From Lumbricus terrestris (Eukaryota > Annelida > Clitellata > Crassiclitellata > Lumbricidae), in the NCBI GenBank assembly GCA_949752735.1, contig OX457040.1:7959097-8023096 (forward strand): 64,000 nt of DNA, read 5' to 3'. Under the pieces are notes generated by a model. It ran no database searches and was not told the origin of the DNA. It saw only the letters and a list, made by a program, of their open reading frames with translations. Each line of letters starts with the position of its first letter. Positions within the stretch are counted from its first letter, which is position 1. The position numbers were made by a program, and so were the translations under genes. This document shows positions 41,104-51,334 of the stretch, piece after piece.

Positions 41104-42550
41104 AATATTGTATTGTATTGTATTGTATTTAAACATTTATAAAGCGCCTCTAGTAGGGTAAACCGTTCAGAGGCGCTCCCAGTGCGCAAGGCCCCGCGAG
41201 AAGAAGCAGGTTTTGAGAAGAGACAGAGCAGAGGAGAGGCTGACAGACAGAAGAGTTGAGCGAACAGAAGGAGACAGAGAATTCCAGAGAGAAGGACCAA
41301 TTGAGACAAAAGATCGAGACTGAGCCATGGCAGTTCTAGACCGGGGAACCAATAGGTCAAGTCTGTTGGATGAGCGAAGTGGGCGGTGGGAGGAAGCTGA
41401 GTGAGGACGAAGTAAGGTTTTAGTCAGATATTTTGGGGCAAGACCCCGTTGAGACTTTAGGATCAGAGTGAGGATCTTGAACTGTGTGCGAGCACGTAGA
41501 GGAAGCCAATGAAGTTCATCAAACATAAAGGTAGAGATGTGAGAGTACTTGGGAAGGCGGGCAATTAATCTAGCAGCTGAGTTGAGAACTGACTGAATCG
41601 GTGAAAGACGAACTTTAGGAAGACCAATGAGAAGAGAATTGCAATAGTCAATACGAGAACATATGAAAGCATGAACTAAGGTAGTGAAGATGGAGGAGGA
41701 GACAGAGCGACGAATGACTCTGAGGCGTCTTAAATGAAAATATGATGAGCGTGTCAGATTGGAAATATGCTCAGTAAAGGTAAGTGAGCTATCAAGTACT
41801 ACACCCAGATCCCGAACACTTGAAGAGAAGGAAAACAATGGGAATTTTGCAGAGAGAAGAATAAGATCAAGCTTATGGAGCTGCTGAGGAGTACCTAACC
41901 AGATAAATTGAGTCTTTGAAGTATTAAGAGAAAGGCGATTAGAAGACATCCACGAGTGGAGATGATTAGTCAGAGATTTAATAAGCCCAACTAGAAGCAG
42001 CTGGGAAGAGGGGGGACCATGGACAAATGCCTGGACATCGTCAGCAAAGAGATGGCCAGCAGCACTACAGATCGGAAAAAGAGAAGAAATGTCAGCTGTG
42101 TAAAGAATAAATAGGAGAGGCCGAAGAACTGAACCTTGAGGAACACCCAGATTAACATGAACCCATTGGGTTCGAGAGTCACCAGATATAATCATTTGGG
42201 TTCTTTCAGAAAGGTACGACTGAAACCAAGATAATGGGAGGCCATTAACACCATAGGAGGTCTCAAGACGCTTGAGAAGGATATCATGATCAACCATATC
42301 AAAGGCAGAAGAGACATCATAGATAGCCAAAAGGGTGAGCTCAGACCTATCAACGGCAGAATATATTTCAGATAATAGAGAAAGGAGAGCAGTCTCGGTG
42401 GAATGGTGGGCCCTAAAACCAGACTGCATGATTTGGAGGAAGGAGACCAGATTGCTCAAGGTAGGGTAGAAACTGCAGAGAGACGAGACGTTCAAGTGTC
42501 TTAGAAAGAAAGGAGAGATTGGAGATAGGCCGATAATTTTGTCTATATGT
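41104..42550 (-). pseudogene. CR1/L2-like LINE, reverse transcriptase and 3' tail
   Basis: The minus frame 42495-41167 (442 codons, beginning at TTG) contains QSGFRAHHSTE (24-34), the polymerase motif A D60-x5-D66 in VSSAFDMVDHD, GVPQGSVLRPLLF (117-129, with Arg where family members usually have Gly), and FADD (150-153). It also has the C-terminal signatures FIWLGT, RDLGVVLD, DELHWLPLRARTQFKILTLI and GPSLWNSLSPSVRS. Upstream, another frame reads QNYRPISNLSFLSKTLERLV, so a frameshift near 42430-42490 interrupts the enzyme, and the endonuclease is absent. The 3' end is GGGAGCGCCTCTGAAC, then CTAGAGGCGCTTTATAAATG and (TACAA)n. It is the only copy here with the catalytic Asp residues still in frame. 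Confidence 0.92.
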
Positions 42551-42828
42551 TATGTCTTAATATTATTAAGTTCTATTGTTGAAGTTGTCCGAGAAACAGG
42601 AGTTAATGAAAGCCGTTATAATTCATGTTTAATTACCAGGATTTTTTCGAGTGATAAAATAATATACCTAAAAAGAATTTATTAACTATTGAATAAGTTA
42701 CGGTTTGTCTTGTATAGGCAATTGTTGATGCCCGATAAAGCCATGTAAGTGTAAAGAAGCATAGGCATAATTATAGGCTAGAACATTCTTGTTTAAAACG
42801 TTTTCCAAACTGCGATAAATAGCCTATA

Positions 42829-43023
42829 TTATTCGTTCATGCGGTCTGGAACGCATTTAATTGGATGCATATCGAGGGAGGAAGGATGGGGTTCAGAGCA
42901 TGGCAAGATCCGCCCAGGTTTCATGATCAGGGAGAGAAAGCACAACTTTGAACTTCCATGCAAGATGCTTGGAACTTCACCACAAGGTGACAATATGGTA
43001 GTAATGTGACTAAGGCAAAACAA
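42829..43023 (-). other. Unrecognised 64-codon open frame
   Basis: It lies inside the composite element between the LINE and the right end. No motif is recognised. It is noted because codons look ordinary rather than repeat-driven. Confidence 0.15.
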
Positions 43024-43190
43024 TTCATAACAATAATTGATTGCTCCTGTCTCCTTCTATCTTTTAGTTTGTCTCAATGTCCCAGGTTGCAGTCTGTCAA
43101 CATGTTTTTGCGCAATAGACTAAATTAATTATATTACGGTAGCCTACTGCTACAGACTGCCAGACTTCGTTTTTCACAGTCTTGGTGTAG

Positions 43191-43211
43191 ATGGGGGGGG
43201 GGGGGGGGGGG
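43191..43211. repeat. Poly-G tract
   Basis: Nineteen or more consecutive G, in the right part of the composite element. The exact length is uncertain in any assembly. Confidence 0.85.
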
Positions 43212-43384
43212 CTAGTGACCAGCAACTCACTAGTCTAGGCCTGTTGCTCTCCTGTTCTCTTGTCACCCTATAAGTTCCAATCTTTTTAGCCGTGGGAGTC
43301 CTTTTTGATGTATGATCAAGTCTGTGGATTCTTGGGGGGCTTAGCCCCCCCTAGCCCCTGATAAACTCCGCCCATGACCATTGT

Positions 43385-43500
43385 TGGTACTAATAACAGC
43401 TCGGCGGCTAAATGTAAGGCTTTTGTCAAACGTTTTTGAGGTGTCGAACAAATTATTGCATTTCCCAGTGTTTTTCGTCATCCATCGGCTACCATTGGAC
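43385..43500 (+). repeat. Dispersed repeat R7, copy 4, right part
   Basis: GTCAAACGTTTTTGAGGTGT, then CGAACAAATTATTGCATTTC, then TTTTTCGTCATCCATCGGCT continue R7 after the composite element (compare 22020-22075). Confidence 0.65.
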
Positions 43501-44084
43501 CATTTATGTTAATTATTGCTGTAATAATTATTACTGAGCTAATGACGTCGGTCGTAATAGGTCAAACATCAAAGGCTTTTCGTGCTGATGGAAACTTTTT
43601 ACGAGTTTTCTCTCCAGTTATTATTTTTAATCGTCAGTTTACGTCGTTACATACATGTATAACAACTGCAACAATGACATAATACACGTCACGCTACATT
43701 ATTTGGTGATTTTTAGTGACGCCTCTCTTTTTTGAGCTGGATTTTGTATGACTTCGGGAGTCCTGTCACATTTTATGAGATCAAACACCGTTTTGCATCG
43801 ATAAAAAGATGTTTACGCACCATGAATGATGAACATCGTCTTCTAATAGCTTAATCGCAATCACAAACTTACTGAACTAATTGAAATTTGTTGACTGCGG
43901 CTTCACAACTCTATAATTATAGCCCCCTTCTGTATCCTTACTTGGGACTGGCGCTTCCAGAGTAACGTCGTAACGGCAGTAAATTAGTAGCATTGAGAAT
44001 ATCTCCAGTGTTTAACGACGTCCAATGTCACCTTTTCTATTCATATAATTGGCAATTATATATCTGGCATTGTTGGTACTTCGA

Positions 44085-44345
44085 GTGGTGAAGGAATTTA
44101 TATGAATTTGGAATACATATCCAACGATATGACAGGAGTCACAGTTTAGTTTTTGCTCTATATATTGTAATGGTTGACGTGCTGGGGTTTCGATCGAGGG
44201 GTAGAGGCTTAAAGGTGTTTTTTTTCACTATAACTGGGAACGTATGACTGTTGTACTTATATAACATAGTTGAAAAACATTTTAAGGTGTGGAAAAATCC
44301 TTACATTCCCGAGTGCTTTTCGTCAACTAGTGACAACTAGAACCG
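44085..44345 (+). repeat. T2-SINE relic and R7-like end
   Basis: GACAGGAGTCACAGTTTAGT, then TAATGGTTGACGTGCTGGGG, parallels 23930-24000. It ends with TTTTAAGGTGTGGAAAAATC. Confidence 0.5.
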
Positions 44346-44619
44346 TTTATGCCCAGTTCTCATATTACTGAACGCATCCATAGTTTAACAACGCCGTAGC
44401 CTAATACGTCAAAGACCGTTCGTGCTAATAGAAACTTTTTTGCGAGTTTTCTCTGCACGATTCATTTTGTAATCATCAGTTATACGTCGTTACATACATC
44501 ACAAGCAGCAATAAAATAAAGCACGTTGAGCTACATTGAAAGGTCTACGAACTATTTCTATGCTTGAAAATTATTAGTGCATTAAGATTCACGATGGATT
44601 AATGAAAATGTAAGCATCG

Positions 44620-44790
44620 CCTGATTGACGTCATCTCTGATGTGACGCCATAAGTGGAACGACGTCATCTCCTGAGTCGCCATTCATCGCCTCCGACAGA
44701 CGAGATGGATGGATTAACGGCAGTTTAACGGCAGCTTATGACAACAGAAGCCGTTGCAGTTGATAGAAATTTGCTTGTTATATTAAATTC
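44620..44790 (+). repeat. Dispersed repeat R5, copy 3 (partial), with SINE-B type II
   Basis: ATTGACGTCATCTCTGATGT, then GACGCCATAAGTGGAACGAC, then GTCATCTCCTGAGTCGCCAT aligns with 10555-10640. At 44704 GATGGATGGATTAACGGCAG, then TTATGACAACAGAAGCCGTT, then AGAAATTTGCTTG is SINE-B type II on the minus strand. Confidence 0.75.
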
Positions 44791-45344
44791 AATTGAGTCT
44801 AATAGTAATAGCCGTCTATTGACGGAGCATCAACCGAAGAAATAAACAGCAATCAGTGGAAACTCAATGACTTTCAATTGATTGGTGTACAATTCAAAGG
44901 ATCAATCCAAAAGGGTCATATTGACCGCATGAAGCTGGATTGACTATTTATTTATCGATAACATTTGAAAGTAGTGACAGTGTAATAGGGGTCGATCGCT
45001 TGCACTATAAGAGAGCTTCTGAAAGACATTGCCTTGTTTTTCTTGTGACAAGGGCTTCATAGATGTTCATACAATGCAGTATGCCATCTACAATCACATT
45101 GTGATCCGAGGTTTTGCAGCTGTTCAACAACAATAAATTCCTCATCGATTATACATGTATATCAGCGTCGCCTCCTTCTTTATCAAGGCCTCGTTCTTGC
45201 CCTTTAAGAGTTACACCGAGAATAATGCTTAAATTTCAAGATTTTTGATTATACTCGGAGTCTAACGAAGGCCATTGGCAGCTTTGAATACCTTTAAAAC
45301 ATAAACAACCAATGTTATTTATACAAAGGCCAGAACATTTGTTA

Positions 45345-45436
45345 AAATTTGTATCATGCCATCGAATTTTTTCGAAGGAACGTCCTCTGTTGTCATAAGC
45401 CCTCGTAAAATCTGGATCCATCCATCCATCCATCCA
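45345..45436 (+). mobile_element. SINE-B copy whose tail seeds the (TCCG)n array
   Basis: TTGTATCATGCCATCGAATT, then CGAAGGAACGTCCTCTGTTG, then TCATAAGCCCTCGTAAAATC, then TGGATCCATCCATCCATCC. The (ATCC)n 3' tail passes without interruption into (GTCC)n at about 45437. Confidence 0.88.
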
Positions 45437-45985
45437 TCCGTCCGTCCGTCCGTCCGTCCGTCCGTCCGTCCGTCCGTCCGTCCGTCCGTCCGTCCGTCCG
45501 TCCGTCCGTCCGTCCGTCCGTCCGTCCGTCCGTCCGTCCGTCCGTCCGTCCGTCCGTCCGTCCGTCCGTCCGTCCGTCCGTCCGTCCGTCCGTCCGTCCG
45601 TCCGTCCGTCCGTCCGTCCGTCCGTCCGTCCGTCCGTCCGTCCGTCCGTCCGTCCGTCCGTCCGTCCGTCCGTCCGTCCGTCCGTCCGTCCGTCCGTCCG
45701 TCCGTCCGTCCGTCCGTCCGTCCGTCCGTCCGTCCGTCCGTCCGTCCGTCCGTCCGTCCGTCCGTCCGTCCGTCCGTCCGTCCGTCCGTCCGTCCGTCCG
45801 TCCGTCCGTCCGTCCGTCCGTCCGTCCGTCCGTCCGTCCGTCCGTCCGTCCGTCCGTCCGTCCGTCCGTCCGTCCGTCCGTCCGTCCGTCCGTCCGTCCG
45901 TCCGTCCGTCCGTCCGTCCGTCCGTCCGTCCGTCCGTCCGTCCGTCCGTCCGTCCGTCCGTCCGTCCGTCCGTCCGTCCGTCCGT
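45437..45985. repeat. Giant uninterrupted (TCCG)n tetranucleotide array
   Basis: About 137 perfect copies of TCCG without a single visible interruption, followed by ATCC units and one ATAC variant at 45986-46015. Long open frames on both strands (PSVRPSV and RTDGRTDG) come from the repeat period and are not genes. Confidence 0.98.
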
Positions 45986-46320
45986 CCATCCATCCATCCA
46001 TACATCCATCCATCCATTTGCTTCAATGATAATCTACAAAAATTAGTAGTGACGACACGTGTGTCAATAAATGCCAATAGCGTCCCATCCTAATTATAAA
46101 TCTGATTGATTAATTCAATTATTTTCTGCAACTACCTGGGATCTGCGAAAACGAGGCCAGAACGGTAACAAACCTTTCGTGCGATGATCAAGTTACGTCA
46201 TCGTCAAGTGACGTCATCTTTCAAGTGACCTTAATTTTCATAGTCTAAATAAACCAGCAAGTGACGTCATCTCTCGAATCGCCACAATCACCTCCAACAG
46301 ACGACAGAGATTTGACAAAT

Positions 46321-46400
46321 GATGGATGGATACCCACAGTCTAACGACAGTTTTTGACAACAGAGGTCGTTGCCGTCGACAGAAATATGTTTGTCATATT
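46321..46400 (-). mobile_element. SINE-B type II copy
   Basis: GATGGATGGATACCCACAGT, then CTAACGACAGTTTTTGACAA, then CAGAGGTCGTTGCCGTCGAC, then AGAAATATGTTTGTC. In this subfamily GTCGTTA and AACGAC form the stem instead of CCAGGGT/ACCCTGG. Confidence 0.7.
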
Positions 46401-46752
46401 ATAACAGTTTAGGACAGCGCTGAGAGTTTTGACAAATAAATCAGTTCTATAGTTCCTGTCGACCATTCGTCAGCGACGCTTATCAGATCCGTTCGATTCT
46501 TTTTTGTGTTCAACGAAATGACGACCATGGAAGTGGTTCGATTTGTTGAAGCAGGGACGCTTAGTTTTTTCTCTCAACTGTCACAGATAAGATTTCGCGA
46601 ACAAATTACATCTAGTCCTTCAGAACAACTGCAACAACACATGACTGCAACGATATAGGACGCATGGAACGCCTGGCTTTTGTTGAGCGACTCGAGGTTA
46701 ACACCAAGCAGTCTTTTTAATGGCTGACTGAACAGTTGACGTTTGACTTTAA

Positions 46753-46895
46753 ACTACCACCACCACCACCACTACCACCACCACCACCACCACCACCACC
46801 ACCACCACCACCACCAATACCACCACCGCCGCCGCCGCCGCCGCCGCCACCACCACAACCACCACAACCACCACAACCACCACAACCACCACCAT
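46753..46895. repeat. (CCA)n/(CCG)n array
   Basis: CCA triplets with a central CCG block (46826-46847) and CCACAA variants at the right end. Confidence 0.95.
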
Positions 46896-47726
46896 TATTA
46901 CGTTTTTTAAACTAGAAAAACTTTCAAACGACTTCTTAGAAAGCCAAAAAACGAAGTCACTGGAAGAAGTAGCTCTTTCGAAGATGCTCAGTCAAAACTT
47001 AATCGATAAACAGCATGTATATAGGTAAATTTCGCTTCTTGTCCATGTTCGGCAGGTGCAAATAAGCTACGGTGGATGATGCCTATAACTGACGCTTTGA
47101 AGGATTTTACGGAGGAGAAGAATAGAATGGGATTTATGTAAGAGCAGTGCTTTCGTTGGTTTTTTGCGGGGAAGGTATGAGGCGAAAGATGAGCGAATAA
47201 GGTGGCATTAGGTCAAGATTTCGAGAGCTTGTTATATGAATCAGACGTTTGAGGTATTTCTGCCGAATTAATAATTGGGACTAACATCCGTGTACCGTAT
47301 TATGATTAATCATTGGCATAATAACAATTATAGGATGAATAGACTGGTGTCACCCGAAGATTCAAAGGCTTATCTTGGACAAAGTTAACGATGGAACTCG
47401 GTGTATGACTATTATAATTACCGCTTGATGTATTATAAAGGTTTCTAAAGAACGGAAAAAATGACAAAAATTTTGAATTTATCTGGGGCGTCGACGGTCA
47501 CCCTCCTAATTTTTCTACGTGAGACTGGAATCCTACGAAAGCAGCTGTGGCGGTGTTATATCGTGTTAATCCGGCTTTCCAGATAATCTTTAAGTTATAA
47601 ATGCACAGGCTTTACAGACTAACATGGAGACCGTCAGCTGAAAGCAGAAAACGTAATATTTCGGGTGTGTGTCTCATCCGAAATAATCGTCCATTTTGCT
47701 TAATTGTTGGCGTAATATTCGACAAT

Positions 47727-48619
47727 CGATCATTCGGCGCCGTAACAAATGCGCGCACGCAAAAGCGCGCAGACAAATGCGCGCAGACAAATGCGCGCAG
47801 ACAATTGCGCGCAAAGCGCGCAACAGGGACCTTCCCAGTCAAAAGAGCGCTGACAAAAGCGCGCAAAAAAGCGCGCAAAAAAGCGCGCAAAAAAGGAAAT
47901 GATGAGAACAATTAAAAAGAACAATGTTTCATAAGTGTTTCATAGGCTCTCCATATGTCCGACTTGTTATGCTGATTTTCGGCGTATATTGTAAATACGT
48001 ACGTCTCAATAGACGCCTTCAGGCGTTGGTGCCAACGTATGGCACGATTCCTTTGGAAGAGTTTTTGCGTGGGGTGGCTCACAACGTTAGCCTGTAAACT
48101 TAAAGAATTTGAACTCTATATCTTCTTCACATTTCTAGCGAGGCACTATTTGGCTCTATTCGATTTACTTCGTTTCGTCTTTACTACATTGCGTTTAAGA
48201 ACAACGTTTCGTCTATATTTCATTGCCTTTAGGATTAAATGTTACGTTGAAGAACAATGACGATAGGCTATGTTGAGAACATTGCGTTTAAGAACAACGT
48301 TTCGTCTATATTTCATTGTGTTTAGGATTAAATGTTACGTTGAAGAACAATGACGATAGGATATGTTGAGCCTAGAATTTGAACTTCAATGAGCAAAACT
48401 TTATATGCTCCGTTTCTATATTTCTAACAATCTCTTTCATTATGTTTAGATGCTGATTCAATAAAATAAAAGTAAAATTTATTGGGTCTATGTGTTCTTA
48501 TTTGCGCGCATTTGTCTGCGCGCATTTGTCGTGCGCGATTTTGTTACTGCGCGCATTTGTCTGCGCGCATTTGTCTGCGCGCTTTTGCGTGCGCGCTTTT
48601 GACTGGACACCGATCATTC
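47727..48619. mobile_element. DNA element with GCGCGC-rich terminal inverted repeats
   Basis: The element spans 47736-48610 (875 bp), flanked by CGATCATTC at 47727-47735 and 48611-48619. The ends are GGCGCCGTAACAAATGCGCG and, on the other strand, GTGTCCAGTCAAAAGCGCGC. Both terminal regions are built from tandem GCGCGCAGACAAAT units in inverted orientation (about 47748-47890 and 48500-48600). The interior has a 92-bp direct duplication (48187 and 48279) and no transposase. The superfamily is uncertain: an 8-9-bp duplication fits MULE, hAT or P-like groups. Confidence 0.88.
48187..48362 (+). repeat. 92-bp tandem duplication inside the GCGCGC element
   Basis: ACATTGCGTTTAAGAACAAC, then GTTTCGTCTATATTTCATTG, then AGGATTAAATGTTACGTTGA, then AGAACAATGACGATAGG occurs twice, starting at 48187 and 48279, nearly identical. 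Confidence 0.93.
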
Positions 48620-48721
48620 AGATATCGAAGAAGAGATATAGCTAGCTAACAAAGATAAGGTAAATTTGACCATTCTACAAAGATGACATTGTAATGCAAA
48701 ATCACGAAAATCCAAAGCTAA

Positions 48722-48960
48722 TCAGAGGATCACGTCGCTTATAATCTTGGCGGTCACGGGAAGACCCAATGTGTTTTTTAGAGAGGTATGGAAGAGCTTC
48801 AGTAAAAAAACAGCTTTGTCACAAAAATTCAGCAGTAATTTATAAATTTCCATTGTCAATAACTCGAGAAATGCTGAGGGCTGCCACAGATCACAGAAAA
48901 GGATTTCGCGGGCTCCATGCAGCGCACGGGCCACGTGTTTTTTGTCCCCGGTCACAAACA
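48722..48960 (-). mobile_element. GGCCCG-type hAT-like repeat fragment
   Basis: On the minus strand GACAAAAAACACGTGGCCCG, then GAGCCCGCGAAATCCTTTTC, then TGTGATCTGTGGCAGCCC. It is related to the pieces at 29790 and 30540. A 107-codon minus frame (49045-48722) covers the region, but I see no transposase motif. Confidence 0.5.
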
Positions 48961-49049
48961 TGTCTTTGACCAGCAACCATCCCGACTCGACATGGGAATG
49001 TCCTACCTGGGGTTGGGACCCTTCAGAGACGTCTAGATTAAACACTCGT

Positions 49050-49245
49050 CTTAGGACAGCAACGTGTTGTCAGTTACTATAACAGACATCTTGTGGTCAC
49101 CTGTGTTGTAGACAACATGACTTAATTGATTGATGAATCGGTCGCTTGTGTGCCATTGTTCGATGCTTGACTTATAACACACCGGCAAACCAGTAGCAGA
49201 TAAACAAATTTAACGCATGCAATGTTTTTAAACAGTCAAAAAAAA
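49050..49245 (+). repeat. Dispersed repeat R4, copy
   Basis: AACATGACTTAATTGATTGA, then TGAATCGGTCGCTTGTGTGC, then CCGGCAAACCAGTAGCAG corresponds to R4 at 56590-56690, with a single 48-bp unit relic. Confidence 0.6.
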
Positions 49246-49352
49246 TCTTCGAAAGAAGAAAGCTCTTAAGTGCTGTAATATGCCGAGCAAATTTCTGTCC
49301 AGGGTAACGGCCTCTGTTGTCATAGACCCTGGTCAAATCGGATCCATCCATA
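49246..49352 (+). mobile_element. SINE-B copy
   Basis: CTTCGAAAGAAGAAAGCTCT, then TAAGTGCTGTAATATGCCGA, then GTCCAGGGTAACGGCCTCTG, then TTGTCATAGACCCTGGTCAA, then ATCGGATCCATCCAT. The 7-bp stem CCAGGGT/ACCCTGG is perfect. TAAACAG occurs on both sides as a possible short duplication. Confidence 0.92.
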
Positions 49353-49429
49353 AACAGCTATACACATAATATGCGAAACAAAACATTTGTCATGAGCTGT
49401 CGTTAAACCATGAATCCATACATTCAAAA

Positions 49430-49704
49430 ACTGCATCTATAATGAAAATGCTATTCTTCACATTGCAGCTCTGATAATCGCTGTTTAAACTTTAAAGACA
49501 TTGTATCATGACATGAAACGGATGAGCATTGTATATTATATGTATAACCTCTTCTTTTATCTAGGCTGGGGATTGGCATTGCCAGAGTAGAGACTGTGGC
49601 GAAATATCGCATACTATCGACTCATTATACACCTTTAGAACGTTTCCAGTTCATGCTATAAATATATCGTAGTTGTATGGGGAATGCAATCTAAATTTTA
49701 GGTC
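49430..49704 (+). repeat. Dispersed repeat A, copy 4
   Basis: AAAATGCTATTCTTCACATT, then GATAATCGCTGTTTAAACTT, then TATCATGACATGAAACGG, then GACTGTGGCGAAATATCGCA, then TTATACACCTTTAGAACGTT. Confidence 0.8.
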
Positions 49705-49846
49705 TGCTCTCTGAATGGATGGATCCGATTTGACCAGGGTCTATGACAACAGAGGCCGTTACCCTGGACAGAAATTTGCTCGGCGTATTACAGCACTCAA
49801 GAGCTTTCTTCTTTCGAAGTTTATTAATTTTTTTTTGCTCTCTGAA
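49705..49846 (-). mobile_element. SINE-B insertion with 11-bp target duplication
   Basis: The element spans 49716-49835. TGCTCTCTGAA flanks it at 49705-49715 and 49836-49846. The copy is complete, including the CTTCGAAAGAAGAAAGCTC 5' region, the perfect stem, and the short (ATCC)n tail read on the minus strand. Confidence 0.94.
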
Positions 49847-49849
49847 ATT

Positions 49850-49985
49850 ATATGGCTTCGCTTGAAATCATTTTAATGGTGTCTAATGAATCATCTGCTG
49901 TAAACTATTTTAACGACACATTTTTGGTTATTGCGGTCGCTGATGTTGACCTGCCTAATGTAGCCTTAACATATTGTTCAATGCC
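49850..49985 (+). repeat. R4 upstream part
   Basis: GAAATCATTTTAATGGTGTC, then TTTTGGTTATTGCGGTCGCT, then GATGTTGACCTGCC aligns with 13598-13700 and 56480-56570. Confidence 0.6.
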
Positions 49986-49989
49986 ATTA

Positions 49990-51005
49990 TTGTTCAGTGC
50001 TTAACAACAAAATGGTTAATAGTTAATAACATCAACTGTACAAGTTATGCAAAATCTTTAAAAAATTTCGTTATTATTATTCTTAATACACTTTTTTCAT
50101 AACTTCTACATTTGAATAAAAGAACTTCTTAAACAGATTAATATTAGATACAATTCAGCTTAAACAAGAGCAAAATCAAGAGCAAAGACGACAAACAATA
50201 TTCCAACAGAATCATATTACAATAGCATGACATTGAATATTAACAACAACAAAAACTACTCATCGTCAGTTTTTGAGTACATTGTCACATAAATGAAATA
50301 TTTATTATATCATATTTTGCTATACCAAACAACTGTGCTTCAAAAATTTAATCTTTGTTTCATCAAATCCTTGATAACGAAGCATCGTGTGAATCTTGTT
50401 CTATCATATAGTTAGGCACATATAATTAATGAGAAAAATCAAACAATATTTAAAGAAAAAGAAATAAACACTCAAAAACAAAGCAGAGCTTCCAAGCCCA
50501 TTACACATGCACATTTTTAACAAGTTGATTCATGCACAATGTATAAACTTCTTACACGAGTTTACAAATGACAGCGTTCACGCAATTTTTCCTCTAGTTA
50601 TTTGGTTTATAAACCTATAAACTACACTTTGCATGTAACCGACATCAAGTCAATTCTGAATGTCGAAGTCTGCATGTACATGTATTTCCTAGTATGTTAG
50701 ATAAATTTTCATTTTTACAAGTAAATTATGAATGACTGAATGTTCTCTGTGACTTTACATAAAATAAAGACCACTTTAATGCTTCTTCATCAGAAAAAGT
50801 CTTTCATTTAAATTTACTTTTTCTAATCTTAATCTTGAAATCTGAACTTACTTCTTCCTATTAAGGTCAGTATATTTCAGGCTTGTGTTTACCACTGGAC
50901 ATACATGTATGTGCTTATATTGATGACCCTTGGGATCACTACCACCAAGTCTTGTCAATTGCATGCAATATTATAATTGAAACAACTTCTTGCAATTATT
51001 CTAAC
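49990..51005. other. Unassigned AT-rich DNA
   Basis: No tandem array, SINE, LINE or open frame worth reporting. This is the longest interval in the second half of the window without a recognised repeat. Confidence 0.5.
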
Positions 51006-51044
51006 TAGTCCTGAGCAACCCAGCGGCGGCGGCGGCATTTGGAG

Positions 51045-51150
51045 TTTAACGTCATTGTGTGCTAACAAAGACCATTAACGACGCCCTCCTCCTTTAATCA
51101 GGTTTGGGACTGTCACTGGCAGAGTGCAACCAGTGGCGGAGTTACCCAGC
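51045..51150 (+). repeat. Family H copy
   Basis: GTTTAACGTCATTGTGTGCT, then ACGACGCCCTCCTCCTTTAA, then GACTGTCACTGGCAGAGTGC, then AACCAGTGGCGGAGTTACC. Confidence 0.65.
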
Positions 51151-51334
51151 AGATGTAAAACAACTAAACACTTGTACGTGATCTATGATTATTATAGCAC
51201 AGTTTCCATGTTTTTAAAGGTGTCTAATTTCACCTACTCTGATCCTGCGTTTAAAAACATCTCTTAGCATCGAAAGCCGTTCACTTGTCACTTTCCTTAC
51301 CCAACGCAATTAACGTAGCCTTCAACTGCATCAC

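Larger units (their letters stand above)
40230..43384. mobile_element. Composite hAT-like element, GGGCGGAGTTT family, copy 3
   Basis: The ends CATGGGCGGAGTTTGG (40238) and AAACTCCGCCCATG (to 43376) form a perfect 14-bp inverted repeat. ACCATTGT is duplicated exactly at 40230-40237 and 43377-43384. At 3139 bp it is ten times longer than copies 1 and 2. The extra DNA includes a CR1/L2-like LINE (41104-42550) and a segment (40350-40480) found inverted inside the 53.5-kb composite. No hAT transposase is present. It is either a small element enlarged by later insertions or a non-autonomous carrier. Confidence 0.9.
46190..46960 (+). repeat. Dispersed repeat R5, copy 2
   Basis: It is collinear with 10553-11110: TGACGTCATCTCTCGAATCG, then CGACGCTTATCAGATCCGTT, then TTTTTTCTCTCAACTGTCAC, then GCAACGATATAGGACGCATG, then AAACTAGAAAAACTTTC. 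It contains SINE-B type II at 46321-46400 and is interrupted by the (CCA)n array at 46755-46893. Confidence 0.85.

Noticed and set aside
41093..42570. Target duplication for the CR1/L2-like LINE
   Set aside because: AGACATAATATT and ATGTCTTAATATT near the two ends are similar, but not convincing as a direct repeat.
45236..46093. Long open frames of 206-257 codons on both strands (RTDG and PSVR repeats)
   Set aside because: They are generated by the (TCCG)n array. A period of 4 without stop triplets stays open in several frames.
47601..47915. Basic 104-codon frame rich in Ala, Arg and Lys
   Set aside because: It runs through the GCGCGC terminal repeats. The Lys/Arg/Ala composition follows from the repeat.
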